Source: Geosiphon pyriformis
Taxonomy: Eukaryota > Glomeromycota > Glomeromycetes > Archaeosporales > Geosiphonaceae
Direction of reading: 5' to 3'
NCBI GenBank assembly: GCA_016748015.1
Contig: JAAOMT010000057.1
Location: 204,763 to 268,762, forward strand
DNA: 64,000 nt
In this document: positions 9,800 to 21,525 of the stretch, piece after piece
Position numbering within the stretch: position 1 is the first letter of the stretch
Layout of the letters: each line of letters opens with the position of its first letter
Notes under the pieces: generated by a model
Told to the model about the DNA's origin: nothing
The model's input: the letters and a program-made list of their open reading frames with translations, nothing else
Databases searched by the model: none
Made by a program: the position numbers and the translations under genes

Positions 9800-11320
9800 A
9801 GATTCTTTTCAAAAAAATTGATATTAACATAATTAGCTCTTTGATTTGGAACATTATTGTTGTTGGTTCTATTGTTCTAATTGTTATTGTTTCTAAAAGC
9901 TAGAAAGAATAATGAAAGATTGTTGTAATCTTTGAAAAAATGTTTATTTAATTCACAATAATAGCATACAAGTGGGCCATAATTTTGTTGTTTTTAATAT
10001 AATAATTGCTAAAGCTGATTAAAGCATGATTTAAATCTAGATTTTTGTAGTTGTTGGTTGTTTCTGACTGCTTGAGTTAATGGTTCTAATAGTTGAGCTA
10101 GATTTGCTGTAAGTTTATCTATCAATTATTTATTTGGATTTTGAATTTGGATAGCAAAAGAGATAGCAGCCATTTGTAAAACAGAAGCCATAACAAGAGC
10201 AAAAACTAAAAGTGTGGATTCTAGATATATTTTTTAATTGTTTTCTATTTTTTGGGCAAGTTTAATAGTCATATTTATTTTTTAAAGCCAGAAAGAGTCA
10301 AAGAGCATAGAAAAGATCAGTTTTCAATCTTTTTGTAAAAAAATAAATTTTTTGCTCTTCTATCTAATTTCTTCCAAAGTCTATTTGTTTGATTAGTTTT
10401 TTGATTGCTTTGGCATATTTAGTTACAACTTTACTAGGATCTTGAATTCTTTTTTCTAATTTTATATGTTATTTTGAGATTAAGATAAGAGTTTTAAATT
10501 TAGTTTCAAATTAGATTATAAAAGAGGTGTTTTTTTCTTCAATATTTGTTGGTGTTTATTTAATGATTTTTTGATAAGCATCAGCATCAGTTTCTTGTGA
10601 GAACCAAATAGCAAAAGAGCCTTGGAGATAGCCATCAACAATTTAGAACTTATATTTAGCATTATATTAATTAGCAATAGCTGCTTTTTTAAAATCATCT
10701 AACCATTTAATTGGATCTTATGTATTATTTCTAAATAAAAGTAATAGAATATTGTTTCTTTGTTCTAAAACAATTTATATGAAGAATGGCCAGAATGTTT
10801 TGTTGTATAGAGTTATTAGTTATTGGTTTAGAAGTAGCTGTTTGTGTGGAATGTTTTGATTCACTTAAAAAGAGATCAAAAACAGAAGTGGTTTAATAGC
10901 TTTTTTCTTCTGTTTCAAAGTGAGTTTTAACTAATTAATGAGCAACAATCCAAATGTGAACTTGGTAGTTCAAGTATTCAGAATCAGAGAGCTGTTGTTC
11001 AAAAATTGTGAAATATAAAAACTAATTGATGTTGTTATTTTTTTCTTCAAAGTTGTTTTCAAAATAAGTTTGGTTAAAGTAATAAATTGTATAAACTGTG
11101 TAGATTTCAGCTGAATGCTTATTTAAAAACCAGTTTCAAAAGTCTTGGAATTGTTTACTGAATTGTTTTTTAATGAGAAAGCAAATCAAGCAAGAAGACA
11201 AAAAATTAAGTTCAATAAAGTCTAGGTTGTTTTTGTTGTGTGCTTTAAAGTATTCTTTTGATTATTGTAGCAAGTATAAATAATTATCTATATAATAAAA
11301 AACAAATTAGATTTTAACAA
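9800..11320 (-). pseudogene. gag region of element 2, broken
   Basis: On the - strand near 9970-9930 the sequence VCYYCELNKHFFKDY fits a nucleocapsid zinc knuckle C-x2-C-x4-H-x4-C with the last Cys changed to Tyr (TGT to TAT). It is followed by an Asn-rich stretch (9900-9850). The 60-codon open stretch 10516-10698 lies in the same direction. The frame is interrupted too often to define a start. It lies between the 5' LTR and the protease. Confidence 0.6.
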
Positions 11321-11344
11321 TCTTATAGAGAGCACTACTTTTAT

Positions 11345-12081
11345 GTTATGGATTGGAGTAACAAGTTAACAGATAATAAGAGAGAACAAAATTGTATGGT
11401 AATGGAAATAATCAAAGAGAGAATTACAATAAGGGAGTGAATTGAATGAGTAAAAATTTAATGTGCATGATCAGTCTCATAAAAATTACAGTTGCAAATC
11501 TTTTCTAAAAATTTGAAGATAGAGAAATAGTCTATAATTGTTAACAAAATAATACTGCTGCTATTATTTTATGTCTTCACTTGACAATTCTTAGAATTAA
11601 TAACAGGTATTATTGTGTTTTTCAATTGTTTCTTTATTTAATGAATTACAAAAGCAAGCAATCGCTTTTTAGGCTAATTTTAACAATACAAATCAAGAAG
11701 AAAAAAAAATAAGATATGTAAATATTAACAAGTAATTTTTTATTTCAAGATGTTTAGATACTTAAAGATAGAAAAAAAAAATAAGTAATATGAGAGGAAG
11801 TAATTGATAGTGGGTTTTATTTCATTACTTTGATTATATCTTTTTACAACTAAGAAACTTATTACTTATATAGTTATTGAAAATGGTTAATAAACAGATC
11901 AATAACTAGGTCAATAATTAGGTCAATAATCAAATTAATAATTAAGTTATTGATCAAATCAATATTAGATTAATAATTAGATCAATAATCAGGTCATTAA
12001 TTAGGTCAATAATTACTAACTAAAAATAAGATAGCTAATACATATAATAGCTAATAAAAAGTATGAGTTTTAATCATAACA
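11345..12081 (-). repeat. 5' LTR of element 2, family LTR2
   Basis: Read on the - strand it starts TGTTATGATTAAAACTCAT at 12081 and ends near 11345. Two separated + strand blocks match it in order: 26083-26470 (first half, with the 12-bp repeats) and 30524 to about 30960 (second half, for example caattgaaaaacacaataat and aataatagcagtagtattat). This supports its being one long terminal repeat. Confidence 0.7.
11889..12015 (-). repeat. 12-bp tandem repeats in LTR2
   Basis: About ten imperfect 12-base units of type GGTCAATAATTA / AATCAATAATTA are present. The matching LTR on the + strand (26160-26305) has the same array as TTGATTATTGAT-type units. The position near the LTR start fits a U3 repeat. 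Confidence 0.75.
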
Positions 12082-12539
12082 ATATATTTGAATTAATAAT
12101 TACAAAAATTTTATAATAAATTATTAGGTTTTTTTTTAATTTATTATTAATTTTAGATATATAATAATTGAAAATTAATTACCAGAATTTAAAAATAAAA
12201 TTGATTAAGATTTAAATTTATAAATAATATAAAAAATTAAATTTATATATTTAAAATATTTGTTAAATTTACAATAGATTTATTATTATTATATAATAGT
12301 TATTTTATTAAATTTTTATTAAAACTATTATTTTATAATACTTATTATATATTATTTTTTATTAATTTTATAGTTTTGTAATAAAATATTTATTTATTTA
12401 TGTTTTTAAAATAAAAAGCTAACCAAATTACTTAATTTATTATAGTTTTTAAATTTGTTAATTATTTAAATATTTTTTTAATATGTAAGTTAAATTAATG
12501 AATAAAACACAGCAAAAAATTTTTTTTTATTTATTTAAT
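12082..12539. other. AT-rich spacer, no gene seen
   Basis: The sequence is almost entirely A and T with many stops in all frames. I see no recognisable element between LTR2 and the LINE 3' end. Confidence 0.6.
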
Positions 12540-15135
12540 AAATAAAGTCCAAATACTGCTTAGTATAGTACATCAAATAATTGATCTAAACTAGATGTAA
12601 ATCATGCATTTTCTACATATAACCAGCCAATCAAGCCAGTTAGAACAACACTAAGCATCTATATAAACCAAAACTAGGTCTTCAATACCTGAAAAAAAAA
12701 TGAGACTTACAAAATCCAAAACCAATACCAAATGTTTTAGTAATATCTAGCAATTTAACCACACCAAAAAAAAAAATTGAAAACAGCCCAAAAATTAAAC
12801 CTGGAGCCAAATCATTACATGGTATTAATCTATTCTTTTCCATAAAAGCACAATGTTTAGTACAGACCAATTAAATCTTACTCTTAAAAACAAGACAGAA
12901 ATTATGCATAAAGTTCACAACCTTTTAACCCACAACTTTAAAATCTTTGAAGACAGACACAGTCTTTCAAAGCCAATTCTTAAAGAAAAAGCTTTTACAA
13001 AGAGCCATATATACTATAATATTCGAGATACAGGAGGACAAAAACTGAAACACACATGAAAAAGAAAGAGAAAGACCAGAAAGTACACTCCAAAAAGCTG
13101 TATGGGCATTCAACAATTGATGAGAAACAGAATTATCAATTACACAAAAAAAACATGATCTGAAACCTTAATATTGTCACAATATAAATATAACACACTA
13201 AAATATTGTTTATCATATAGGTATTTCTGAACAGCAACTAGTAATTGATAATACAAAGCTTTTATAAAGTATGTGTGGACACCAGCAATTAGCTTATTAG
13301 TAAAACCAGCAGCCATATATAAGTCAGAATGTTATATCAAAGACAAACTAAGTCAATCAACATCTGAAAGCAAACTAATGTTTAAAATTCCAGACCCAGA
13401 ATCAACTTCCCAGCATGCACAATAAATAAACTAAAAGATCTTATATATAAAATGCCTAGAATTACCAGACATAACACTACTCTCAACTAAAACACAATGT
13501 CCTCTCAAATAGGAGAAAAAATACTAGGAAAAAAAAAAGCAGTTATAGCAAGTACATCAACATGCTTATTACCCAGAACATCTGAGTAATCTTTAATTTT
13601 GCATTAGCTGACACTTAAATTTTTCTCCTTAATAATATTTACAATGTGCTAATACTTAACTCAATACTAATTCTGAAAATTCAAATACAATAGATCTAAT
13701 TCCAATTTGCATGCATTTAAGGCAGCTTGATTGTTTGTAAAAAGACAAACTGAGCTACAAGTAGGGACACACTCAAGAGCCAACACAATAGCTTACAACT
13801 CTGTCAAAGTAGAAAACAACAGACCAGAAACCTTAATTTTTAAACCCAAGTTTATATTTTCAAAAAAAGCTGCTGCATCAACCCTTATATTAACACTTTC
13901 CAAGTTTTTTAAAAATCTATTCATGTAAACAAAAATGTTGTTAGCTGTAACATCTAATAAATAATCACAAACACACCCAAACTCACTAAACTTTAAAACA
14001 CTCAAAGACTTAAAAACATCCAAAAAAAAAGAGCAGACAGAAAATGAAGTTATATCATTAAGGAAATCAACAGAAAGTCCAAACCAGTCAGGAACAGGAC
14101 CATGTGGATCCAATCTTTTTCAATGCTTGAAGGTTTTCCAATCAAAAATAACACTCTTTTGACTACAAAGCTGTTCTACAAAAGCTATATTATATTACTG
14201 AAATAAAAAAAGAGACCTAAAGAACCCAGACTCACCAAAAACAGTCGACATAAAAGTTTTATCCTAAAAACAAAAAAAATTGACCATCAGACCACTTAAG
14301 AACAAATTGTACTCAAAAAAAATATGAACTATATCTGCTAAAAAGTAATTAGATGAACTGACTTTAATGCAAGCCAAGAAAATTAAAAAATGAAGTGGAT
14401 GCCAACTTAAAGCTTGCAAATCAAGAGATTTGTACAAAAACAAACAATTCAAAATTCCAACAAAGTTTACAAAACACACAACAGAAGCCACTTTGCTTTT
14501 AGCTTGAACCTGCTCAAAAGTTTTCAGATCATACAAAGAAGGGTGGTAAAATACATTATTAAAAAAATTGAGAGGCAGACCAGACTTCATTTTCAAGTCC
14601 TTGTGAATCAAAGCATTTTACTTATTATATACCCCAATAAGAACAAAGCTGAATTGCATTTTGTAGCTAACAATAGAATATAGAATAGCCAACACCAAAT
14701 ACAAAAATTGTTTATCTGAAATGGCCTTTCTTAGAACAAAATTGGCAAAAAATTTGACATCTAAATATGCTTTAGCCAAGCTGGGCTTCAATAAAACTTT
14801 AATAAACAAAAAACACCCAGATTATGATAAGACTCTCTTTTTTTGGTAATAGAAATAGACAAATTACTGATTAACAAAAAAAGACACTCAATTTTGCAAT
14901 TGATAAGAATGGCTACTGTTTTGTTGTTATTTATGGAAATGTCATTGATTCTAAAATATTTACTAGTAATATTAAGAATATGTTGCATAGCAGTCTAACT
15001 GCTACCAACTCAGATTATATTATCAACAAAAGCATCAGCAGCAAAAAAAGAAGCTAATCTGGTCTGAGATTCTATACAATCAGTTTTGGCAATAAAATAA
15101 AAATTCAACCTATATCTACACACAATAAAAATATG
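12540..15135 (-). mobile_element. 5'-truncated LINE, 3' third only, broken
   Basis: The - strand aligns collinearly with 60370-62960 on the + strand, about 2.6 kb in both. Shared parts include the RT tail (KTVAILINCKIECLFLLISN vs KTVVIPINYRVNSLSLFISG), SGLPLNFFNN vs SGLSLDFLND, the RNase H domain at 13793-14113, and the C-terminal part at 12682-12870 (HAFMEKNRLIP vs HAFMERNRLTP). The start is cut inside RT, as typical for LINE 5' truncation. The RT FVDD box is FVDN (Asn at 15019-15021) and the RNase H YTDGS is YMNRF, all explained by G-to-A. Confidence 0.85.
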
Positions 15136-15989
15136 TAATTTTTGTAAATTAGTTTTAATTTTTATCTAAATAAATAAATTAATATCAATAAAAAATAAAT
15201 ATCAATAAATAAAAAATTAAATAAAAATATTTAAATATTATATATAAATTAATATTATCTATTATAATTATAAAGATCTATATATTTATATTTTTAGCTT
15301 ATTAATTATGGCTTTTGTTTTTTATTACTTTTATAAAAGATTTTTTATATTAATGTCTTTTATTTTTTATACATATAATATTTTTCTAAAATAATTAATA
15401 TTATTCTTAATAATTATTTATTTTTTATATTTGTTTACTTTTTAAATATTAAAATTATACTAATTGAATTTTTACAAAATGGTTTTTATATTGCTTTATT
15501 TTTTTAAAAAATAATTGCTTTCAAAATTTGTCTATTAAAAACTTAATAATTTAAAATTTTAAAATAAAAATTCAAAAATTTAAACAGTTTTTTTGTTTTA
15601 AGTATATTAACTTAATATAAAACTTATTTACAAGATATTATTAATTTCAATAAAAAAACTTTAAATTTATTATTATAATATAATAAAAACTTAATAATAT
15701 AATTATTAAGTTTATAAAAAAATTATATAATAATTTTACAGGCTAAAAATTTTAAAATATAAATACAATATTATATAATAAATTTAATAGAACTAATAAT
15801 AAAAAATTAAATATAATTTATGAAATTTTTTTCTTTTGTTTTGGTGTTATTTTTTAACAAAAAAAATATTTTTTTAAATACTGAATTATTTTGTTTGTTT
15901 TATTAGAAAAAAAAAAATTTTTATTTTGGCTTAATAATTTAATATATGTTTTATAATAAACTTTAAAATTACTTTATAGTTTTTTTTTA
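15136..15989. other. AT-rich spacer, no gene seen
   Basis: Very AT-rich sequence with no open frame of note and no recognisable similarity to the other elements of the window. It contains the word atggcttttg near 15309, which recurs near 16024 and 16658. Confidence 0.5.
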
Positions 15990-17030
15990 TTGACCACATT
16001 TAAGATTGCAAAATTTTTTGTAATGGCTTTTGGTTTTTTTTGTTCTATTTTTATTGTATTTTCTAATGTTTCTCTTGGCATATTTTCTAATAATATTAAA
16101 AATATTCTTGGTGTTTTTGGTATTGTTACTTCAATAAAGTTGAAACAGACTAACTTATAATAATATTTTATTGTAAATTTTAAAAACTTTTTATCTGCTG
16201 CTACTGTTCTTAATAATTGGTCTGTGCTGATTAAAAAGATTGACTTTTTTTTTCTTTAATAAAAAAAAGATTATTACTTTAAAGAATTTTTTTAAAATCA
16301 AATTAATCAATTTTTTTAATTATACTGTTTTTAAAATCAGTAATATGATTTTTAAAGTTGGTAATTATATTTGTTTTATTTTTTATTTTTTTATTTTTTA
16401 TTGTTATTAATGTTTTGTTGTTATTACTTTTGAGTTTTATAAAAAACTAAAGCTTATTATAGCAAAAACTAGTACTTTATATAAATGTTATATCTAGTGG
16501 AAAATTTTTGGATGTTGTTACTATTATAAATATTAAGATTTGAACTATTTGTTTGCTAATTGCAAAATGTTTTTACTTATTTTTTTAAGTTGTTTTTAAG
16601 TTTATTGTTGATTTTAAATTTTTTATATTATCTGTTATTAATAACAAATCTTATATTATGGCTTTTGTCTTTTTAATTTCTTTTTTTGCTGCTTTTTTAA
16701 CTGCTTTTATTGTTAATCTTATTATTAAATATAAGTTAAATTCCTTAAAATTTCAGATTTCAAGTTTGGCTGTTTTGATAAAGTTTATTGTTAAATTTAT
16801 TAATTTTTTGGTTATTTTAATTACTTTTTTTATGTTTGAAAATATATGTAAAAATCACAAAATTGAAAAAAATTTATTTACTATACTTAATGTTTTCAAA
16901 AATTTTGCTTTTCTTTTAGCTAATATATTTAAAAACTTTGTCTGTTTTAAAACTAAAATTAAATTTGATAATAATTTAGATGTTGTTAAAGTATTTTTTT
17001 TAAGTAAAAAATATATAACTAATTAGTTGC
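15990..17030 (+). pseudogene. Strongly decayed LINE ORF1-like relic
   Basis: From 16023 the + strand reads MAFGFF, then SLGIFSNNIKNILGVFGIV and NWSVLIKKIDF. This lines up with the RRM-like part of the LINE ORF1 at 57050-57230 (PVGTSVEAVHITLSKFGII, and SILIRKDAI). The 122-residue open stretch 16658-17026 follows in the same direction. It may be the downstream coiled-coil part of ORF1 (ILNVFKNFAFLLANIFKNFV), but its Phe/Leu/Ile-rich composition also fits simple C-to-T decay of Pro/Ala/Ser codons. I would not call 16658-17026 a gene. Confidence 0.45.
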
Positions 17031-17599
17031 TTTGTAATAAATATGTGGTTTTAAAGTTAAAAGTTGTATTAAAAAAACTAAATTGTTTTTTAATAAATTT
17101 ATTTTTAATTTTAAAATTTTAAATAGTATTATCAAAAAACTTGATAAACAGAATTTTTTTTTAGCTTTTTTTGATTTAGTTTAATTAATGTTTTAACTAA
17201 CTTAGATAATTAATTATATAGAAAACACATGAATCATATTTAATTTAAGTTACTTAGTTTAATTTATTATATTAGATAGTAATTAAATTTACTTTGTTAA
17301 AACATAATAATAAAAAATTACTTTAATTGATTTTTTTTATTTTAATAATATATTAATTTAATAATATAAGTAATAATAGTATTATTAATATTTTTTAAAA
17401 AAAACATATGAATATAAAATTTTATTAATTAAAATATCATGAATACAAATATTAAACAATATAAACATATATTTATGTTTAATATAAATTACACAAATAC
17501 TGTTTAATAATAATTTAATATCTAGATAAATAATAAACATGAATATTAAACAATATTTTAATATGTTTGTATTTATTATATATAGTACAAACATTAAAA
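17031..17599. other. AT-rich spacer, no gene seen
   Basis: Very AT-rich with repeated ATATTAAACAATATAAACAT-like words (17440-17560). Nothing recognisable as coding. Confidence 0.5.
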
Positions 17600-18330
17600 A
17601 TATATAATACTATTAACAAAATATCAGAAATTTCAAAAATATTAGGAATTTTAATTATAATTCAAAAAAAGTATAAAAATTATTAAAAATTTATGTATAT
17701 ATATAATAATAATTATAAAAACAAGTTCAAAAAATTTTTTAATTAAATTACTTTACAATTAAAAATTTAGCACTTAAAATAAAATTTAGTTTAATAAAAT
17801 TATTATTTAAATTATTAATATTTAAACTTTTATAAATTTATATTTTTTTTGTTAAAATTTACTTATTTTTTACCAATTTTAATAATATTAATACAATATT
17901 ACTAACAATACTAGAACAATAACTTTTAATTATAATTATTAATAAAATATTAAATTATATTTTTTTTTGTTTTTTGTTTACTAATTAATTAAAAAAAAGT
18001 ACTAAAATTATAATATTTAGTAAAAGATACAAAAATAAAAATTAATTAAAATAATTGCTTATTAGAAAAATAAAAAACACCAAAATAAACTAGTTATTAT
18101 ATCAAAAAAATTAAATACTAAGTATTATTAACTAATATATTAAATTTTTATTTATTATACAAAAAATTTTATTACACAAACTTTTAGATTAATAAATTAA
18201 TAAATCTAAACACCAAATTATAAAAAACTCTACTAATTTAAAAAAATACTTATAATAATATTAACTAGTTTAAAAGAATATTTGACAAAATAATAATATA
18301 ATAAATAAAATATTTTATTAAAAAAAAACA
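17600..18330 (+). repeat. Relic LTR, family LTR1
   Basis: Landmarks of LTR1 occur in order: aacaataacttttaattata (17918, compare 5113), a T-rich tract, actaattaattaaaaaaaag, aaataaactagttattata (near 18082, compare aataaactggccatcatg at 5350), tttattatacaaaaaatttt (near 18152, compare 5427) and caccaaattataaa (18211, compare 5508). Cytosines have nearly vanished, making this one of the oldest copies. Confidence 0.65.
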
Positions 18331-19229
18331 ACTTAATAACATGTAAAAACCATATATTAATTATATTTAATATTTTATAAATATAATAAAATACTATTAT
18401 ATTCAGTTATAAAAACATTAATAATAAATTAATTAAAAAAATAATTAATTTACAATTTAAAAAACTGAAAATAAAATTTTTAATGTTATAATAATAATAA
18501 AATACTTGAATTTATTCCCAAAAAAATTTAGTAAATTTTATTAAAACTTAATATTAAAAAAAATATAGATTACTTATAAAGTAAAACAAAAAACAATAAT
18601 AGATAAAATATAATATAATTAGTTAATAATATAAAATAGATTATTAAAAACATATAATATCAAAAATTTCAGAAATATTAACAAAAATTTTAAAAATACT
18701 GGTAAAAATGTTAAAAATTTCAGTTATAATTTAGAAAAAATAAAAATTATTAAAAATTTCAAAAATCTTATATAATAAAGATTTATATTATTATTTAAGT
18801 AAAAAAAACCAATTTAAATTTATTAAAAAAACATAATTAACATATAATAACATAAAAAATTTTTATAATATAAGATAATACAAAATAATATAAAATAATA
18901 CAGAATAACATAAAATAATTTAAGATAATACAAAATAACTTACAATAATATAAAATAATTAGTTATCTTAAACCAATAATAGAAATAATGAATAATAGCT
19001 AGTAATAATAAATAATTAAAAACAATCTTATAAAATTAGAAAATATGTATAAAAATAAGTAATTTTAACAGATAAAAAAAAGAAAAGCAGACAAAAATTG
19101 ATTTTTTTTAATATCTATTTTTTAGTTTTATAATTTTTTATCTTATTTTTTCTATATTTCATATTAATCAAATAAAATATTATTTAATTTACCAAAATAC
19201 ATGATTTTAATACTTTAATTTTCGAAATC
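18331..19229. other. AT-rich stretch with another LTR1-like U3 fragment
   Basis: The part 18645-18790 repeats the words aaaaatttcagaaatatta and ttataatttagaaaaaataa, seen also at 17620-17690, so it probably contains another LTR1 start. The rest holds only the 10-bp repeat array and no gene. Confidence 0.4.
18878..18965 (+). repeat. 10-bp tandem repeat array
   Basis: About nine 10-base units of type ATAATACAAA / ATAATATAAA follow in strict period (18878-18965). The reverse-complement form (ATTATTTTGT / ATTATTTTAT) is at 63915-63980. Confidence 0.8.
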
Positions 19230-19460
19230 TAATTAATTGTTTTTTTATTTTTGTTTCAAACCAAATATTAATAGCATAAATACTTTTAAAATCTTAATAA
19301 TTAAACTAATTGCTTTTGATTATAGCAATTAATAAAATATTAATTTTTTTTATTTTTTTTTATTTTTATTTTTTTATTTTTGTAGAATAACAACATTGAA
19401 AATTAATTGTTTAAAAATAAACTTCATAATAACTTAATAAAAAAAAAAGCTTTTTCTAAG
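19230..19460 (+). repeat. LTR1 fragment
   Basis: The piece attgcttttgattatagcaa (19310) with its flanks and the T-rich tract behind it matches 5113-5230 of the 3' LTR of element 1. The rest of the LTR is not found directly after it. Confidence 0.5.
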
Positions 19461-20399
19461 TTTGAATATTTATTTTATCTTATTAGTTTATCAAAAAAAT
19501 AAAAAAACAATACTAAATTTTAGTAATTGTGCTTATTAGCTTAAAAAAAAACACAATTATAATAGCACAATTAAAAAAACAGCATTTTTGTATTTTATAA
19601 TAAAAAAGCTTAATAGGTAAAACTTTAAACAAAAAAATTTTCAGAAACTAATAACTAACTTAACTAACAAAAACCAATTTATTTACAATTTATTTACAAT
19701 TAATTAGCTTTTACTATTAAATTATGAGTGCTAAATATTATGATCATATATTATTAAGTTTATTTATAATATTTGGTGTTTTTTGTAAGATTATAAAATT
19801 CACAGAGACAAAACATTCAAAAAACTTACAAAAGTAGTAATTATTAAAACAATTAAAAAAACTCATTTGTTATTTAAAAAAGTATTATATTAATACTTTC
19901 AAAAAAATCTAAGAATTTTAAAAGAGATATTTATAATTAAAAGTAATTTTTTTACTATATATATATTAAAATTAATTATTATCTAAGTAAAACAGCAAAT
20001 ATAAAAAAATCTAAAAAACAAATTCATTAAAACCTATTATTATATTTAATTACAACTACTAAAAAAGCAATTATGAACATTTTTTTCTTTATTAACAAAA
20101 ACCAAAATATAATATTTGATTTAAATATTAAATTAGTGGTGTTTGTAATAATAAATTGTTGTGATTTATATTTCAAATTAATATTATTAGAATTTAAAAT
20201 TAGTTTTCAGAACTACTTTTCTATTTGTAACTATAATTAATAGTTTTGAATCTTAGATTAATGTTTTAAAGAATCTAATATTAAGATTAAAATAGTATTA
20301 TTGCTTAAAAAAATTAATAATAGTTTGATAGTAATTGTAATATATTAAGATTATTAATACTAAAAAGTAAAATAATAATATTCTAATAGTTATAAATAC
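19461..20399. other. AT-rich stretch, no gene recognised
   Basis: Highly AT-rich. Given the gag relic on the - strand directly after it (20400-21250), decayed pol sequence of the same element is possible here, but I cannot identify any domain. Confidence 0.4.
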
Positions 20400-21250
20400 T
20401 TTAGTTGTTATTAATATTGGTTTACTATTTTTTTACAACAATTTTTTACAATATAACCAAGTTTTTAACAGTAATAGGAGTTTTATAAATCTTGTTTCCA
20501 TAATTATTATTGCTATTAGTATTGTTGTTGTTATTACTACTTTATAGTATTGTTATTTTTTTGGCATTATAAAAGCTAATATATTTTTTAATTTTTTATA
20601 AAGAATTTTTTAATTTTTTAAGTTAATTTTTTATTTAATTGAATAAGCTTTGTATTAGTATTAAGGATTCCACTTATGGCCAAATTAACAGTTTAAATAT
20701 AATTTGTTTTTTGTTTTGTTGATTTAAAGTTATAGACAAGTATTACTGTATTTTGTAAATTTTTAAGATAATAAAATTTAATAAACTAAAAGATATTGTT
20801 TCTTAATCCTTTAATAAACTGATTTAAAATTTGGTTAGGTGTATAATAATTTTGTTTAATAACTTGAATTTAGCAAAGAGTCTGATTAAATTATTCAAAA
20901 TAAGTAGTTACAGTTTTATAATCTTTTTATTTTATTATATTAAATTGATTTTATAATTTGATAAAAGTGTTTAAATTACAGAAATATTGTAGAAAGATAA
21001 GTTTAAATATTATAAAAATCAGTTAATTTTTTGGTAAAACTTTAGTATCAAAAGTTAACAGTTTTTATTAAGAAAAAAGATAATGTTTAAATAGTTCTAA
21101 TATTATTTTAATTGTTTATTATAATTGCTTTTTTAGCTTTAACAATTTAAGTATAGACATTTGCTTTTTTACTAAAATTTTTTTTAATTTACCAATGTTT
21201 TTATAAGCTATAACTAGAATAATAAAAAATTGTTTATTTGTTGATAAAAA
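20400..21250 (-). pseudogene. gag relic of an LTR retrotransposon, with zinc-knuckle remnant
   Basis: Reading the - strand across stops gives TVTTYFE, stop, FNQTLCQIQVIKQNYYTPNQ, then ILNQFIKGLRNNIF and NAV-like FKSTKQKTNYI (20920-20690). This is the style of a Ty3 capsid domain. A Gln-rich stretch follows, then SYYC, stop, KLGYIVKNC (about 20490-20450), a CCHC knuckle with His changed to Tyr and Gly to stop. It differs from the gag of element 2, so it represents a third gag type in the window. It could be the missing gag of element 1's family, but nothing proves this. Confidence 0.6.
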
Positions 21251-21349
21251 AAAATTGTCAGAAGTATATTTGGTTGTTTAGTTAAACTTAAAACTAGTTG
21301 TTTCTTTTTGTTGATCATTGTAATAAGTTAAAATTAGGGTTTTGATGTT

Positions 21350-21525
21350 TAGTCTGATTTGGTTTGAATTCAATTAAACTATCAAACTAAACCAAACTTA
21401 AACAGAAAATTTGGCAAAATTTTAAGACTTAAAATTATTAAACTTGAACCAAACCCAAACAAATACAACAAGTCTGGTTCAAATTTGGTTTGAAGTTTAT
21501 AAACATGTTCAGATTTGACTATTAA
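21350..21525. repeat. hAT subterminal repeats, copy A low-coordinate end
   Basis: Alternating motifs aaaccaaacttaaac, aacttgaaccaaac and their complements tttggtttgaa repeat over about 170 bases. The same type occurs at 24460-24620 and 30330-30500. In hAT elements such repeats usually bind the transposase. Confidence 0.7.

Larger units (their letters stand above)
5567..12081 (-). mobile_element. Degenerate Ty3/gypsy-type LTR retrotransposon (element 2)
   Basis: On the - strand, from high to low coordinate: 5' LTR (about 12081-11345), gag with a CCHC-like knuckle (about 11300-9840), retropepsin (9297-8950), RT and RNase H (about 8330-7080), and integrase (7040 to about 5570). The 3' LTR is missing: the sequence stops at the boundary with the LTR of element 1. 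A second, even more decayed copy of its 3' half is on the + strand at 24637-26470. No dUTPase-like domain is seen in this element. Many Trp, Arg and Gln codons are now stops, and CpG is almost gone. Confidence 0.85.

Noticed and set aside
16658-17026. Open frame for a 122-residue hydrophobic protein
   Set aside because: It lies behind a LINE ORF1-like relic, has the composition expected from C-to-T decay, and shows no conserved motif.
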